Notes: generated by a model from the sequence alone, not told the origin. DNA of 64,000 nt from Hypomyces perniciosus (GCA_008477525.1 SPDT01000007.1:1054001-1118000); one strand, 5' to 3'; shown: positions 1 to 12,511, numbered from the stretch's first letter. Translations and numbers: made by a program.

Positions 1-1962
1 GGGGTGGAAGACTGGTTTCGAGCTGGATCTCTCGTACCACATGTACTCACGCGCATCTGTAGAACCAGTGCTCCGTACGGAGTACTCCGTAATCCATACC
101 GGATGATGCGAGGGGTGCAAGGCGCAGTTAAACATCGGTAGTGACTTTACGAGAAAATGCCAACAGTGTTGCCCGCGAAGAATAGCCCAAGTTGGCTGCT
201 TATAACTGGATGGATATGTACCCTCCCAGGCAGAGAGGTCTCGGAAGCCATGCGCCAGAGTCAGAAGTCAAGGATGAAGGGCGGAATGGCGTCTCTGCAT
301 CTGGGGTTCCAGAGCGCCACCACGGCGATCCGCCAACTGTCAACGGTGTACGTACGAAGTACAGTATGTGGGCGTTTTTGCCTGACGAAGCCGCCCAGGA
401 ACGATTATTTATCCTCAAGGGATGCAGTAGCTGTGGCCTGGATAGGGCGGCTGGAGGAGCCCGTCGACTGAATGTGGCACCAAGTATTTAGGAACGTGAC
501 AGAACGGGACGGGATCTTGTGTGCTTCCCTGCCAATGCGACCACATACTTACATACAAAAGTAGAAAGGTACGAAGTACATACATGGCAGATCGTAGCAA
601 AAGAGACGCTCGTGTCTACTACTAGGTAGAGGGCAGATGAGAGAGGATACGATACTACCTAGGTACTCTGTACTACCTTAAAAATGTATCTTGGAAAAAT
701 CGACCACCTCTGAGTTTGTAAATGAAGGAACGGAGAATTACGGAACCCGTTCCAAGCGTGTGTTGCAGGCACTGCAGACAGCACCTACCTTCGACTGTGA
801 GCTTGGCGAAAGTGTCGACAGAAGGCTCGAATCCGAGGCTTCCAAAAATGGATATTGTGCAACACAAGCATCTCCTTTTAACGGGATCCTGCCTATTAAT
901 ACTCAGCCTCCCCGGTAACACAACAGACGTCGTCGTGTCGATCGACTTCTTCTGATGCCTAGGTATGGATTGCCTTGCCAACTACGACGAAGTAGCACAG
1001 CCTGTTTCCTGCACCAACAATATTATGTGGCCATCCGAGATGGTACCACTAGTACTTCGTACTGACGCCCGAATATGAACGTTCAGTGTCTCCAGTGTGC
1101 CCTTCAAAGAGCTCACCTAGGCTACCTAGGCCACCTAGGCCGATGTCTAGGTTATGGTGCCAGCGCCTGCGTCTCGCACGAGAGGTCCGTCCTGGATTTT
1201 CGGCCGGCTGTTTAATAGTCTTGTTTCATTCGTCTGTTGGTGATTATCAATAGCAGTCCGTTTGACTCAGCTTCCAGAGCGGCTAGGTATCACTTGTGTG
1301 AAGATAAGACCGGTTGCATGACAACCGCTCGCTTTGACCATGCGCGATCCTCCTGCCCGCTTTCTGGGTCATGTTGGCCACGATGGAGCACTAATAGTAG
1401 TGAAGATGCACAACAAAGGGCCTGGGGCCGAATACGACTACTCTGAGTACTATGTACAAGATGATGGGACGGAAGACTCGGTTGGACGGGATATCACCGT
1501 TGTGGGATAAAGGCACACTCTACGCAAGCGAAAAGTGACGGCGCCAATATTGGACGAGGCTGTTCGACATGCACTTATTCCTCGTACATCCGTCTCCTTG
1601 GAACAGAGCGATCAAGCTGGTACGAAGTACAACCCCCCAACTGCATCTTGGCTGGCTTCCATGCCATCCCCTCGCAACCAGGGATCCCGTCCGCTGTGCC
1701 TGTTGGTTGGATGTGAACATGGACATGGGGAGACGCATGGCAATGTCGTGCAACATAGGCAGAGACAAGCCAAGATGGGCAGGCATACAAACGGTGCTCA
1801 TTGCCCATCTCATCAGACTCCTCTTTCGGTGTGCCGAGAATGCCGAGTTAGAGCAGGCCGAGATGTCCTCAGAGTTAGGTAGAATGCCGTTGGACTGACT
1901 ACCAATGCAGCAGCTTCTGCAACGCTACGGAACACATTCACTCCCTTTTGCGAACCGAGTCC

Positions 1963-1984
1963 AAGTACGGAGTACGAAGTACTT
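1963..1984. repeat. Composite GGAGTACGAAGTAC motif
   Basis: This is a clear example of the dispersed intergenic motif: a TACGGAGTA unit runs directly into a TACGAAGTA unit. Comparable composites lie at 7044-7076, 7945-7967, 24804-24825, 32041-32077 and 61169-61186. Its function is unknown. Confidence 0.7.
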
Positions 1985-2610
1985 TATTACCGAGTATCCG
2001 TACATGATACGACATTCGACGACTAAAGGACGTGTATCCACTGAGAGTGGCTGTTGAGACGCATGAGAGATGGTGGCTCCCAACACGTGGAGTAGCGTCT
2101 TGGCTACTGGACTGGCTGATGCACACCAAGTGAGCTGAAATTGCTTGCTCTTTGCTCTTCAGCCAATTGAAATGAATAGATACTCACTTGCATGACCTCT
2201 GCCTCTCACCGGCTGCGGCTCGGAATGGGGATATCTGTCCTTGTTGTTGCCAGACGAGGTGATTGACTGACACCCTCAGTGCGCTCCCACCGACCACGCA
2301 TGCAGACAGCAAAGAGTAATCAATCATGGACAAGCGAGCAAGACTAAGCATTGAGGCTTGGTGTGACGGTGGGGATCCAGGGCAAGCCATCCGCTCGATG
2401 CCGATGAGGGTTACTGTTGCTACGAAGCACTTGAAAGAGAGGGCGAGCATGGCTACACGATCCCTGTGTCGATCCAGGGTCTGTTGATCCAAGCACATGA
2501 AACCATCAACCCAGTTTTTGGCTTTTTTCTTCACTCACCATACGTCAAGGCAGGGGACGATTGTTGAACGATAGAGTTACTACATACTTTGATTCAAGCA
2601 TAGAACTTGG

Positions 2611-2614
<4 letters not shown>

Positions 2615-2663
<49 letters not shown>
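2615..2663. repeat. (CA)n microsatellite
   Basis: About 24 uninterrupted CA units. Open frames crossing it on both strands are low-complexity artefacts. Confidence 0.95.
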
Positions 2664-2666
<3 letters not shown>

Positions 2667-4652
2667 TTGGGACCCAGAACTCCCCAAACCTGGTACAGCG
2701 TGCGACATATTCTGGTCTGGTTTTCTATTGGCCCTTTAAACCCGCAAAAGAGCTGCTTATCGGGTCCGAGTACGTGATACAATCACTAAAGATTGTTAAC
2801 TAGAAGTCGACTCTTCACTCTAGGTGCGTCTTGGCTGCTGGCAAAACCTGGGCATGCCATGAAAGGTGTCCACGAGTCTATTTTGTAGGTGTTGTCGGGA
2901 TCCTGGCTGACGCCAAGCCTGTGTCAAGGGTGCGCCATCCCACGCGAGGATCTGAAGCTACCAACGCCACAACTTGCTCCATCCTCTGGAGATGCGCGCC
3001 AGCAGGTTAACAATATTTACTACTAAACTGTTAGTACAACTACTCTGTACTTCGGACAGCCGTTTGATTATTCCCAAACAACAAGCATGAGTTGAAAGCG
3101 GGCTCAACGGCAGCGCCCGTGTGCAACGGTCGATTCCCATTGCCTGCCTATACGCTTCGCATTATGATGACACATTTCTATCCGACCTTTTTTTTCTTTT
3201 TTCTTACATACCCCTTACTCGTAGGGTATGTACGTCACCCTTTTAAGCTATTCGCCTTACTTTTCCCTTTTATTTGCTTTGTTCTTCACCGGGCGGTTGG
3301 TTTCTGCCGCCAAGATGTGACATGACCGGGGTTTACAGAGCACCACTACGACTACTTTGTACTGGCGGTGATGAGGGTTGTGGACAATTAGCATTTACAA
3401 GTAATTTGGGACACCCCGGCCTGCTTTTTCGTGAGTTGTGAGACCAAACCCCTCCGTGCTCACTAACCATACATTGCATTAGCTTTGAGAGCGGAAGTTT
3501 CTATTGCTCCGGAGAGTCGTATCGGTTACACCTGCTTGAGGGATCGGAGACAATAGGGCTGGCTAGCGTAAACGGCCAGCAGTGGCGCATGTGACATTGC
3601 GGTGACAAGCGAAGCCGAGAGCCGAATCAACACGGAGAATAAGCACAGATAAGAGGATGGAGGACGGGGACGGAGAAGCACATGGATTGCACGACAGACG
3701 ATCAGTGAGCACTAAGGAAGCCCTTGAGAAGGTAAGCAATACGGGGTGCTTACGATGTGAGAACTGCCGCTACCACCATGAATAAGCAATTCTACGAGAG
3801 CAAGTTTTCCTTACTAATATCAATGAGTGCCGTCGGTTCCCGGAAACCAGGAACTGGAGCGGGACCCCTTTTTGCCACCCGCATGGAGGCCGCCGCCGTG
3901 GTGCTCCGCCTCTGCATATATACACATAACATATATATTCAAGTATTACTACGGGGTAGTAGTACCACATCTTCAGCATTTGATTTTAGGCGGGAGCGAG
4001 ATGGGCACGCTTATTTGCGCCCGTCCGTTTGCTATCGATCATTTGACTTCTGGACCTTTGTAACGGCGCTATTGGGTTGCGTGAGTCCCTTTTTTTGCGG
4101 AGAGGCTATGTAGTACGAAGTAATAGTAGTATTAGTATTGGTTCCTGGATGGCTCTATGTGTTGCCAAAACTAGAACAGGCAATAAAGTATCGGGCGATA
4201 TGAAGAAGGGTGTGATAGGACGGGGATGATACGCTGCCTGTGTGTTGACAGACTTGTCCGTCTAGCAAAGAACACCGTAGCAATGTAGAGAGGGATTGTG
4301 CCTTGGCCATGACTTCAAGTCACAGGGAGAGTCTCGAAGGAGGTTCAATCGGGTCAGAAGAACGTTATGGTGCATAAAACATCAACGAGCTTTATCCTGT
4401 AGATGTCTGGTTATTGAAAGTTGACCTCCCAGAAGTGTGTGTATAGACAAGTGAATACATTGAGCATCAAGTCACGTACTAAGTAGTCAATCATTCTCGA
4501 TATACAAAACTATCCAAGGGGAAAATATACTAGCAGCCCAATTGCAGCATTTGCGTGTCATACATTACCATCAACAACGTCGACAATTTTCTTCCCATGG
4601 CATCATTCAAATAAAACGAATAAACATTGTAATTCACCCCATCCTATCATGC

Positions 4653-6513
4653 TTACAGTTTCGCCGCCGGACTGGGAGAGCCAGGCTTGGTAATCTCATC
4701 ATACAACAGCCTAGTTGAACCCTTTTGTTAGCAACAATTCTCTCTTCCAGGAGATCCAGGGGTGCTCCAAGGGGGGGGAAAGAGGGGGGGGGGAAACACT
4801 CACGTCGTCAAAAAGTCGGCATAATCCTCGCCGGTGACTTGGCCGGCAAAGTACTGAGCAGCTAGTTGGTACTTGTTGCCCTTGGACGCCTTGGAGGCAA
4901 GCTCTTCGGTGGTCTCCTTGAGGAGTTTGAGAGCGTAGGCCTTGTCAACACGCTTGCCCTCGGCGGTGGAGACGCCGTGCTTCACCCATTGCCAGAGCTG
5001 GCTTCGTGAGACTTCCGCGGTGGCGGCATCCTCCCTGTGATTATTTGTTAGTATAATCTCTTTTTAGCTTTTCGGGCGGTGGTGGGTGTGACTTACATGA
5101 GGTAGTTAATGGGCACGCAGCCAACGCCTCGGACCCAGGCCTCCATGTAGCCCAGGCCAATGATGAGATTCTTCTTGATGCCCTCCTCGGTGACGCTGCC
5201 GGGGACGTTCATGTTGAGCAGGTCATTCTGAGCGATCTTGACATCCTCGCGGCGAATGAACAGCTGATTCGGGGTGGGCATGTGCTTGTTGAAGATCTCA
5301 GTGGCGATACTAGCCAACGCCGGGTGAGCAACCCAGGTGCCGTCGTGGCCGGCGCGCACCTCGCGCAACTTGTCGGCACGGACGTTCTCCATGGCCTTAT
5401 CGTTTGCCTCTTTATCGTCCTTGATGGGAATCTGGGCGGCCATGCCGCCCATGGCGTGGACGCCGCGCTTGTGGCAGGTCTGGATGAGGAGCTTGACATA
5501 GGCGTCCATGAAGGGGACAGTCATGGTGACGCAAGAGCGGTCAGGCAAGACAAAGTTGGGGTTGTTGCGGAGTTTCTTGATGGTGCTGAAGATGTAGTCC
5601 CAGCGACCGCAGTTGAGGCCGGAGCTGTGATCTCGCAGCTCATAGATGATCTCGTCCATCTCAAAGGCAGCGAGGATGGTCTCGATGAGGACGGTGCCTC
5701 GGATAGTGCCGCGGGGCATGCCGATGTAATCCTGGGCAAGGTTGAAGGCATCGTTCCAGAGGCGGGCCTCCAGGTGGCTCTCCATCTTGGGCAGGTAGAA
5801 GTACGGACCGAAGCCACGGCTCTGGGTCTCAAAAGCATTATGGAAGAAGTAGAGACCGAAGTCAAAGAGACCACCGGAGATGGGCTCGCCATCGACAAGG
5901 AAGTGCTTCTCCTCGAGATGCCAGCCTCGGGGACGGACGATGAGGGTAGGAAGCTTGCGGTCAGTGCGAAGCTTGTACTCCTTGGCGCCCTGCTTGAAGT
6001 CCACCTGACGACGAATGGCGTCGTAGAGGTTGACCTGGCCGTTGATCATATTCTCCCAGGTAGGGGCAGTGGAGTCTGTGACGGAGGTTAGCCATGAAAT
6101 TGTGTCCTTCATGGGTAATTAACATGTATATGTGAACAATAGCAACACTCACCTTCAAAGTCGGCCATATAAGTGTATACATCGGCATTCAAGGCATTCA
6201 CCACCATCTTGCGGTCCGTCGGGCCCGTGATCTCAACACGGCGATCGACCAAGCCCGGCGCCGGCGAAGCACCCTTCCAAGTGGCATTCTCACGGATGTG
6301 CTTCGTCTGGGGCAGAAAGTCGGGCAAGATGCCTCGGTCCAACTCGGTCTGGCGCAGCTTGCGGCGCTCGAGCAGGTTCTTGCGCGTAGCGTTGAAGGAG
6401 CGGTGCAGAAGGGCGAGGAAGGCCAGCGCGGAAGGGGTGAGGATCTTGCGGTGGGCGTCATCGACCTTGCCGAGGACAGTGACGCCTTGGAGGATGGTTT
6501 CGGTAGAGGCCAT
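4653..6513 (-). CDS. Malate synthase, peroxisomal (glyoxylate cycle)
   Basis: Condenses acetyl-CoA with glyoxylate to malate in the glyoxylate bypass, allowing growth on fatty acids and acetate (known as acuE in Aspergillus and MLS1 in yeast). Exons, minus strand: 6513-6153, 6075-5097, 5034-4804 and 4710-4653, giving 542 aa, normal for the fungal enzyme. The malate synthase signature [16 protein letters not shown] lies at about residues 265-280, preceded by the conserved [14 protein letters not shown] stretch. The protein ends in AKL, a type 1 peroxisomal targeting signal, carried on a separate 58-nt last exon. The introns have canonical GTGAGT, GTAAGT and GTGAGT donors. The start is the first ATG of the frame (MASTETIL). 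If intron 3 is retained, translation stops at the donor and the AKL tail is lost. The upstream region carries CCAAT boxes and GCGGGG sites compatible with carbon-source control. Confidence 0.97.
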
Positions 6514-7265
6514 TGTGGTGATGGATGAGATGACGTCGGTGTTGGTGAAGAAAGGACGCTAGAGAAGCTGATGCAGGAAGAAGTGCGAGTGGCTTAAGAG
6601 AGGGGAGGAAGAAGAAGAAGAAGAAGACGAAGAAGAGGGGGGAAAGGTATGAGAGAGCTTGATGATCGAGGTGAAGCAGGCGAGCTTTCACGTGTCAGTG
6701 ACGCTCCGGGAGGAACTTGGCTTTCACAACAACAAACGTGCTTCGGGAAAGGGGGCGGCGCAATCTCTCCCCCTCTCTCTCTGGTGATAAGAGTGTGAGA
6801 ATGCGGGATCAATTGGAATATGATTGCAGATGAGGAGGAGATGAGCAAAGATGAGAAGAGAAGAGAAGAGGAAAAAAGGTGAAGCTGCAAATGTGGCTGA
6901 CGATGGTTCTTGGAGATGGGTATTATACCGGGAGAAAGGGCAGGTATGACGCATGGCATCGATAACCAGCTATCTCAGGTATCTTTTCTTAGCGTCGACA
7001 CGGCCAGTAGTACATAATGCAATCGAGCAATCGAGTAATGGCATGTACTTCGTACTCCGTAGATACTCCGTATATCAAACTGGCCCCCCAACCAGCAGCC
7101 CATTCTACTAGCAATAACCCAATCCCCATTAGCAGTAGTGATATCGTACCCATCACTCATCTCCATTGAGCCGCCAACCAACTGCTTCGGCAGCCATCGG
7201 TCTGGCTCGGGTGGATGGAGCTCTCCCCTGCTGCAGTTACCGAGCCCGAGCACAGCCGTTCGTCT

Positions 7266-7419
7266 GCGGGGGTAAAACGCACAAGCATGTGCCTGGCAAG
7301 CCTCTCCCAATCAGGCCAATGAACCAATCAATCCGTCAATCAGAGTCACAGAGACGAAAATGAAAATGGCCGGAAAAGAAAGACAAGCGGAACGGACGGC
7401 GCCATCGGAGGCGGCGGGG
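7266..7419. promoter_or_regulatory. CCAAT cluster flanked by CreA-type GCGGGG sites
   Basis: Three CCAAT boxes on the + strand (7307-7311, 7316-7320, 7324-7328) are spaced 8-9 bp apart. GCGGGG hexamers matching the fungal CreA consensus SYGGRG lie at 7266-7271 and 7414-7419. CCAAT is bound by the fungal HAP complex; CreA represses alternative-carbon genes. The only gene reading away from this region is malate synthase, 0.75-0.9 kb away, so a carbon-source role is a reasonable inference. Binding is not shown by sequence alone. Confidence 0.35.
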
Positions 7420-7454
7420 TAGCGGCGGGCGACGTCGGCTTATCGATTATCAGC

Positions 7455-7484
7455 TATACGGAGTATACGGAGTATACAGAGTAG
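7455..7484. repeat. Tandem TACGGAGTA units
   Basis: Two TACGGAGTA units in tandem followed by a TACAGAGTA variant; part of the dispersed intergenic motif family. Confidence 0.75.
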
Positions 7485-8717
7485 CATTGAATTGAATACC
7501 GAGGAATTCAGTGGCGCATACTATTACGAAGTAGTACTGTTATGGAATTCATATAATATCCTCGGGCCATTGGAAATCCGGGGTAATTCATCGGTACGGT
7601 GCGAAGGCATATGCACATTCACTCCCGTCTTCATCAGAGAGAGAGAGCCACCTCAATCGGTCATCCTCAGTTTCCATCTCCAAATCCTCATGACGCAAAC
7701 AAATCATTGCCTACTATATACCTAGTATTAAGTAGTACACCCCCCCTTCACCTCATCCATCGGCTTGTGACTTCGGCTTTTGTTCAACAACCATCATCCG
7801 TTCGGAATCAACATCCATCCTAAAACAGCAAATACATCGTCTTACTAGTACCAACAAGCCGAGCAACCGAGGCCGCCAGACCGGCGCGCCATTCACCCGG
7901 GCCTTTCCGACCTTCGCCATTCCTCACCCAACCTTTCATACGGAATACTACTCCGTACTTCGTACATACTGCTACAAAGATAGAATTGCATACGACAAGC
8001 TCAATCCTATAAGCCTACAAACCCTTGGCTATCGGTTATTCCTAGCAGCACAGCTAGACCTACGTCCTATGCATCATCCTAGGCATCGTTGAGTCATACC
8101 ACGCCGCAAATAAACCGCACTCGCACTTACACAACTCGGCAGATACTTGTTCATCCTGCAACTCTAGTGGTAATAAACCCTGACAAATGGAATACAGTCC
8201 AGCTATGGGAGCAAGGATACTACTGTCATATAATTACAACTGAAACCCCCACGGCCAACAGCATCTGGTCCATCTCGCGAGGGGACAAGCTCCCCGATCC
8301 TGAAACATCCGTAACCAGCAATCGTCTCTCCATCCAACCTCATCAGTCCAACCAACATGCTGTACCAGAACAGAAATACAAAGGCAAAAAAAAAAACAAA
8401 AGACATGTAAACCATACACTGTTGTCTGGTCGGTTGATCCAACAGCATTAATATCCATCCACTTAATCAGCTCCTTCCCCTCTTGAAGTACAAGCTATCG
8501 TCATGTTGTCATTAGCCACACCATCCCATCCCCCTTTTGTTTTGTAACAGTAATTGTAGTCGGTTTACCTTGAGTGAGACTTCCATCGCCATAGCTGTTA
8601 ACCCGGTGTATGGCCCCGTGAAATTAATTGCCGTAATCGTGGTGCTTTGAAAGGCCCAGTTGTCGTCGCCGTGATTCATTATCTCAAACATTCGTGACCT
8701 CATGAAGCCGTCTCGCC

Positions 8718-11700
8718 TCACGAGTTCAGGGTCTTGATCATCATCTTCTCCTTGCGCCGGTCCTCGACCATGAGGTTGCGATCCGTAAAAACCATCCTCA
8801 TCGTGTCCACCACCTTGTGGAAGCTGCTTGCAGCTCCGCGCTCCTGCGTAAAGCGAACAATGCTCAACGGCTGCTTCTTGCCGTGTTCAATGACTGTCAT
8901 TACTTCAGCAGCAAACGCAACCTCCTTGAGGTCCAGGTCTATATCCACGTTAGCTCTTCTCCAGTCTCGACCGGCCCAGTTGCGCAACTTACAGTTCTTA
9001 GCCCCGACTCGTGCAAAGACAATATTGCGCTGCTTGTCCACCTGGACACCCCTAATCCCATATTTTCGCCATTCTCGTAGCAAAATGGCAACTTCTTGTC
9101 GAGCTCGCTTGCGCGACAGCGTCATACAGATGTAGCTTGTCGCAGGCTTGACGCGGAACAACCTAGTAAGCCAATTCTGCTTCACCTCGATATTGCGACT
9201 GCCCCCAGATGCCGACTCATGCCAACCAGGCTTCTTACCAGCCTTGGTAGCGAGTTGTTGATCTTTGCTTGTGTTATCTGGGCCATCTGCTCTCGTTAGC
9301 CTTCTCCGCCTGCACAAGTGTCTCGATGCCTCAATATTCCACTTACCTTCAACCATCATCTTAGAGTCCCTGTTCCTATTACTCTTCCAGAATGGGAAAC
9401 TAAATTTCCTCTTCTCTGAAGGACCACTTGTGGCAGAGCTTAAATCAGACTGATGAGTCTGGCCTGAGACCGTTCGTTGCTTGTCATCATGGGGCTCCTT
9501 CGCAGTCACCTCGCCCTCGGTCTCCAACTTGAATGACCTCTTGAACCACGACCGCTTCTTCCTCACTGGGCTGCGCGCACTTTGCTGTGAAACACCTTGC
9601 GCACGCTCGTCATCGCACTCCTCTGCATTGTATGCGAGTTGTCGATGTAGAACTCGCCCAATCTCTTCCTTTGTCGACTTCTTTCGCACATTCAACGGCT
9701 TCGGAATTTTGACCGGGCTATGCAAGGTCGGGGAGTTCACCACTCGAATTGAGTTCTCAACTTGACTCAAATACTCCACGCCGCCGTTGTACTGATTGGC
9801 CCTTTTGGGAGGGCTATGAGGTGGGGCTGAGACGATCCGAGCCTTCTCGCCATTGGTACCGCTCATGCCTCCATTTTCGTTGATGGACGGCAGAGCACTA
9901 GGTCGCCGGCTTATATGGCTATATGCCGGCGCGGATACAACACGTCTTTCTGATTGCTTAGGCAAAAGCACCGGCAAGGCAAGTCGGTTAACTTGGTCCG
10001 CATAGACGTCGCCAATCTCCAAATCATCATCATCATCATCCCTAGAGACTGGTCGGGAGTTTCCAGCAGTGGTTGGCCGGCTCTTGAGTCCATCCTCAGA
10101 TGGAAGTGGTGGCAGTGGGCGGCTGCTCCAAGACTTGTTCGAGAATTCTGTTGGCGCAGTCGCCTCTGAAGGAGTGCCGATAATATATGAAAATGGTGTC
10201 GACTCTCGATGCCTTCTGTCACCATCGGTCACGGAACCCGAGACGGAGTCATCTTCAATGAAAGAGCTCTTGAAAGCCTCATCACAGTCCTTGGCAATAT
10301 TGTTGCTGAAGTGCCGCAGTTCTTCATTAAACAGAAGCGATGCATTCTTTGACACCGGAGCACCTCTGGCCTTGGGATAAGTACCATCTGGTAGCCTGGG
10401 CATCTCTGGCGTGGGTGATCTAGGCCTCGAAACCTGGCAAGTCGATCCGTCTCCAGTTATAGAGCCAGCCCCTGAACATCGCGGGGTGCGTTGAACCTGA
10501 GCCGAAGAACTTGATCGCTTCCGAATATGCGAAAAGTCCACCCCTCGCTTATGTCGCAGGATGGGACCATGCACATGCGGTGTACCTTGTCTACTTTGAA
10601 GAGATGACATCGATCCTCTCGACGACTGAGGTCTACCAGCTGTTGTCAATGTTCTGGCGGAATGGACGCGGGTCCGGCGAGTAGCATTGGAGGCACTCCG
10701 CTTCCTGGCTGTCTGCGACACCTGAATTCCGTCAACTTGATTGCCTCGGTGAACTGTGATTTTGGCATGGCTGACTTGGGACCCGCAGGTTTGCAGCATG
10801 CGGCTACCCCGATACGGGTCATAGCTCTGAACAGTTCCTGCTTCCGTTTCCGCAGCATTAGATATGACGGTGAAGCGAGAAACAGATCGTCCATGACAGT
10901 TGCCTCGAGGCTGTGCGAATTGGCAAGTGGAAATACGCTTCTTCCAAATAGCGGGCTTGAGGTGGTGGTAGTCACTCATTGAGTGTGCCAACTCAGGCTT
11001 AAAGTCCTCTAATTGCTTTTCACGGTAGTTGTGAAGCAACCAGTAGAAAGCCTTCTGGTCATTGGGTCTAGGCACCTAGTCAGAATCATTGGGCTCAAAG
11101 ACAAGAGATGCTGAGTTACTTACTCTTCACATGATAATTTCACTGCCAGCTCGTCCTCAGTAAACATATGCCACAAGGAGCGCAATTGCCGCAGCAACTG
11201 GGGGTCGATTTCTTGTCGCAGAACAGGGGCATACTTAAATCCCTTCCGTGTGTCAGGGGGCTGGCCAGTGTTATCACCAAGATCGTCAAGATAGCTGTAT
11301 TTCTGAACCAAGGGGTGTTGCCAAATCTGCTTCATCGTGATCCGGTGGTCCGGATTGACTTGAAGCATGCGGCGGATGAGATCCTCGGCTTCGGGACTGA
11401 GGAACTTTGGTATTTCGTACTGCCCCTTTTTTGTTTTGCCCATCATCACACGCAAGTCTGGGTCATCAAACGGCAGAGTTGCTGACAGCATGGCATACAG
11501 GATAACACCCATGCTCCAGATGTCTGCCCTGTCTCCGCGATACTGTCGATTCTTGAGAAGTTCAGGGGCCGCATAGTGGGGGCTGCCACAGGCTGTGGCC
11601 AGTCGATGGGTAGCTGTCTGGTGGAGGGCCGCCATGCCAAAGTCTGCAATCTTGATTTGGAGATCGGCGGTGATTAGGATATTCTCAGGCTTCAGATCGC

Positions 11701-12511
11701 GATGGCACACATTGAAGGAGTGGCAGTAGGCAATGGCACTGATCATCTGTCTGAAGAAGAACATGGCTACCTCTTCAGAGAGTCTTCCCTTGGTGTTGAT
11801 GAAGGTGAAGAGATCACCCTGGTCGATGTACTCAAGAATGAGGTAACTAAGATCACAAGTCAGTAGCTTGTTCAATGAGGTATTGGTTATCTAGGTGTCA
11901 AGAACAAACATTTCAGAGCGGTTCTCCCAGATATCGTAAAGCTTCATGATATTGGGATGTTCAATAAGCTTGAGAATTGCCACTTCACGCTCAATGGCCA
12001 CGGGAACTCGCATTTCGCCACTGGTCTCTGGAAGACTGGTATCATATTTGCTGAGGGCGGCCAAGCTGCTGTCCTGGACGAGGTACGCCATACGCCGGTT
12101 GACAATCTTGACTGCGGCGAGCTGGTTGGTGACGCTGTGGCGACATAGTCGAACGCGGGCTGACGATCCCTTTCCCAGTGTCTTGCCTAACTGCCACGGC
12201 CCAATGTGTGTTTTGTAACTCTTCCTGCTCCGGCTGCTGGAGGTCGAATCGTACGAAGCTTGGGACAGGCGTTTTGCCTCGTCGACTGGCTGAGGTGGCC
12301 TCTGAACGGCGGCCGCCTGGGCACGTCGATCATATTGCGTATTCTGGACGGCATGACGGTGAGCATGAGACTGATGGACATCAGACTGATTGTATCGTGG
12401 CTTGTGAAGTAATTGCTCTGGAACTGGGACTGGGAAAGGGGAATTGATACGATTAGTAGCTTCGGCAAGAGGTGCGCGAGCTCTGGAACTGGAAACCGAA
12501 GGCTCGGCCAT
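8718..12511 (-). CDS. hsl1: Hsl1/Gin4/Cdr2-type serine/threonine protein kinase
   Basis: Nim1-family kinases inhibit Wee1 and couple septation or cell size to mitotic entry at the cortex or bud/septal site. Exons, minus strand: 12511-11910, 11846-11124, and 11067-8718, the last interrupted by a 60-nt in-frame intron at about 9287-9346 (donor GTAAGT, branch CTAAC, acceptor GCAG). The product is about 1204 aa. The kinase domain (about residues 99-395) shows the glycine loop GKGSSARVRL, lysine in AAVKIV, HRDLKPEN, DFGMA and a PEF/APE-like APELL. It is followed by a long basic, serine-rich disordered region, a poly-Asp stretch and a C-terminal kinase-associated (KA1-like) domain of about 110 residues ending in MIKTLNS. 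The start chosen is MAEPSVSS, the ATG right before a conserved-looking N terminus; the open frame extends further upstream but through probable 5' untranslated sequence. The intron 1 donor (GTTTGT) is unusual, yet it restores the expected SEIYLILEYID. Confidence 0.93.

Larger units (their letters stand above)
1..4652. other. Gene-free left arm
   Basis: No coding region is supportable here. The open frames are short, many lack an ATG, and none resembles a known family. The stretch holds several TACGGAGTA/TACGAAGTA composite motifs (about 70-92, 349-363, 568-580, 1051-1063, 1963-1984, 4110-4120), a run of CCTAGG palindromes near 1118-1150, a CA microsatellite at 2615-2663 and T-rich tracts near 3188-3203. 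Positions 4511-4652 are the likely 3' untranslated region of the malate synthase gene. Confidence 0.6.
6514..8717. other. Upstream region of malate synthase / downstream of kinase gene
   Basis: No gene is supported. The malate synthase promoter and 5' untranslated region should lie at the low end; a purine/pyrimidine-rich tract occupies 6600-6660. Composite TACGGAGTA/TACGAAGTA motifs occur at 7044-7076, 7455-7484 and 7945-7967. The part near 8460-8717 is probably the 3' untranslated region of the kinase gene. Confidence 0.6.

Noticed and set aside
830..850. GGCTCGAATCCGAGG as a tRNA T-arm
   Set aside because: No acceptor stem, D arm or anticodon arm can be folded around it.
673..981. 102-codon minus-strand frame in the left arm
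   Set aside because: No domain, no codon bias, no splice partners, and motif repeats nearby; consistent with chance.
2561..2803. Open frames across the CA repeat (poly-HT or poly-CV peptides)
   Set aside because: Low-complexity translation of a microsatellite; no flanking coding signal.
5282..6091. 269-codon plus-strand frame opposite malate synthase
   Set aside because: Antisense shadow of a highly conserved GC-biased exon; its Val/Gly/Asp-rich content is an antisense artefact.
8512..8721. 69-codon frame directly downstream of the hsl1 stop, containing NHGDDNWAFQST
   Set aside because: Looks mildly coding-like and has a GTAAAC donor-like site, but starts at GTG, overlaps the end of hsl1 and has no recognisable family; treated as 3' untranslated sequence.
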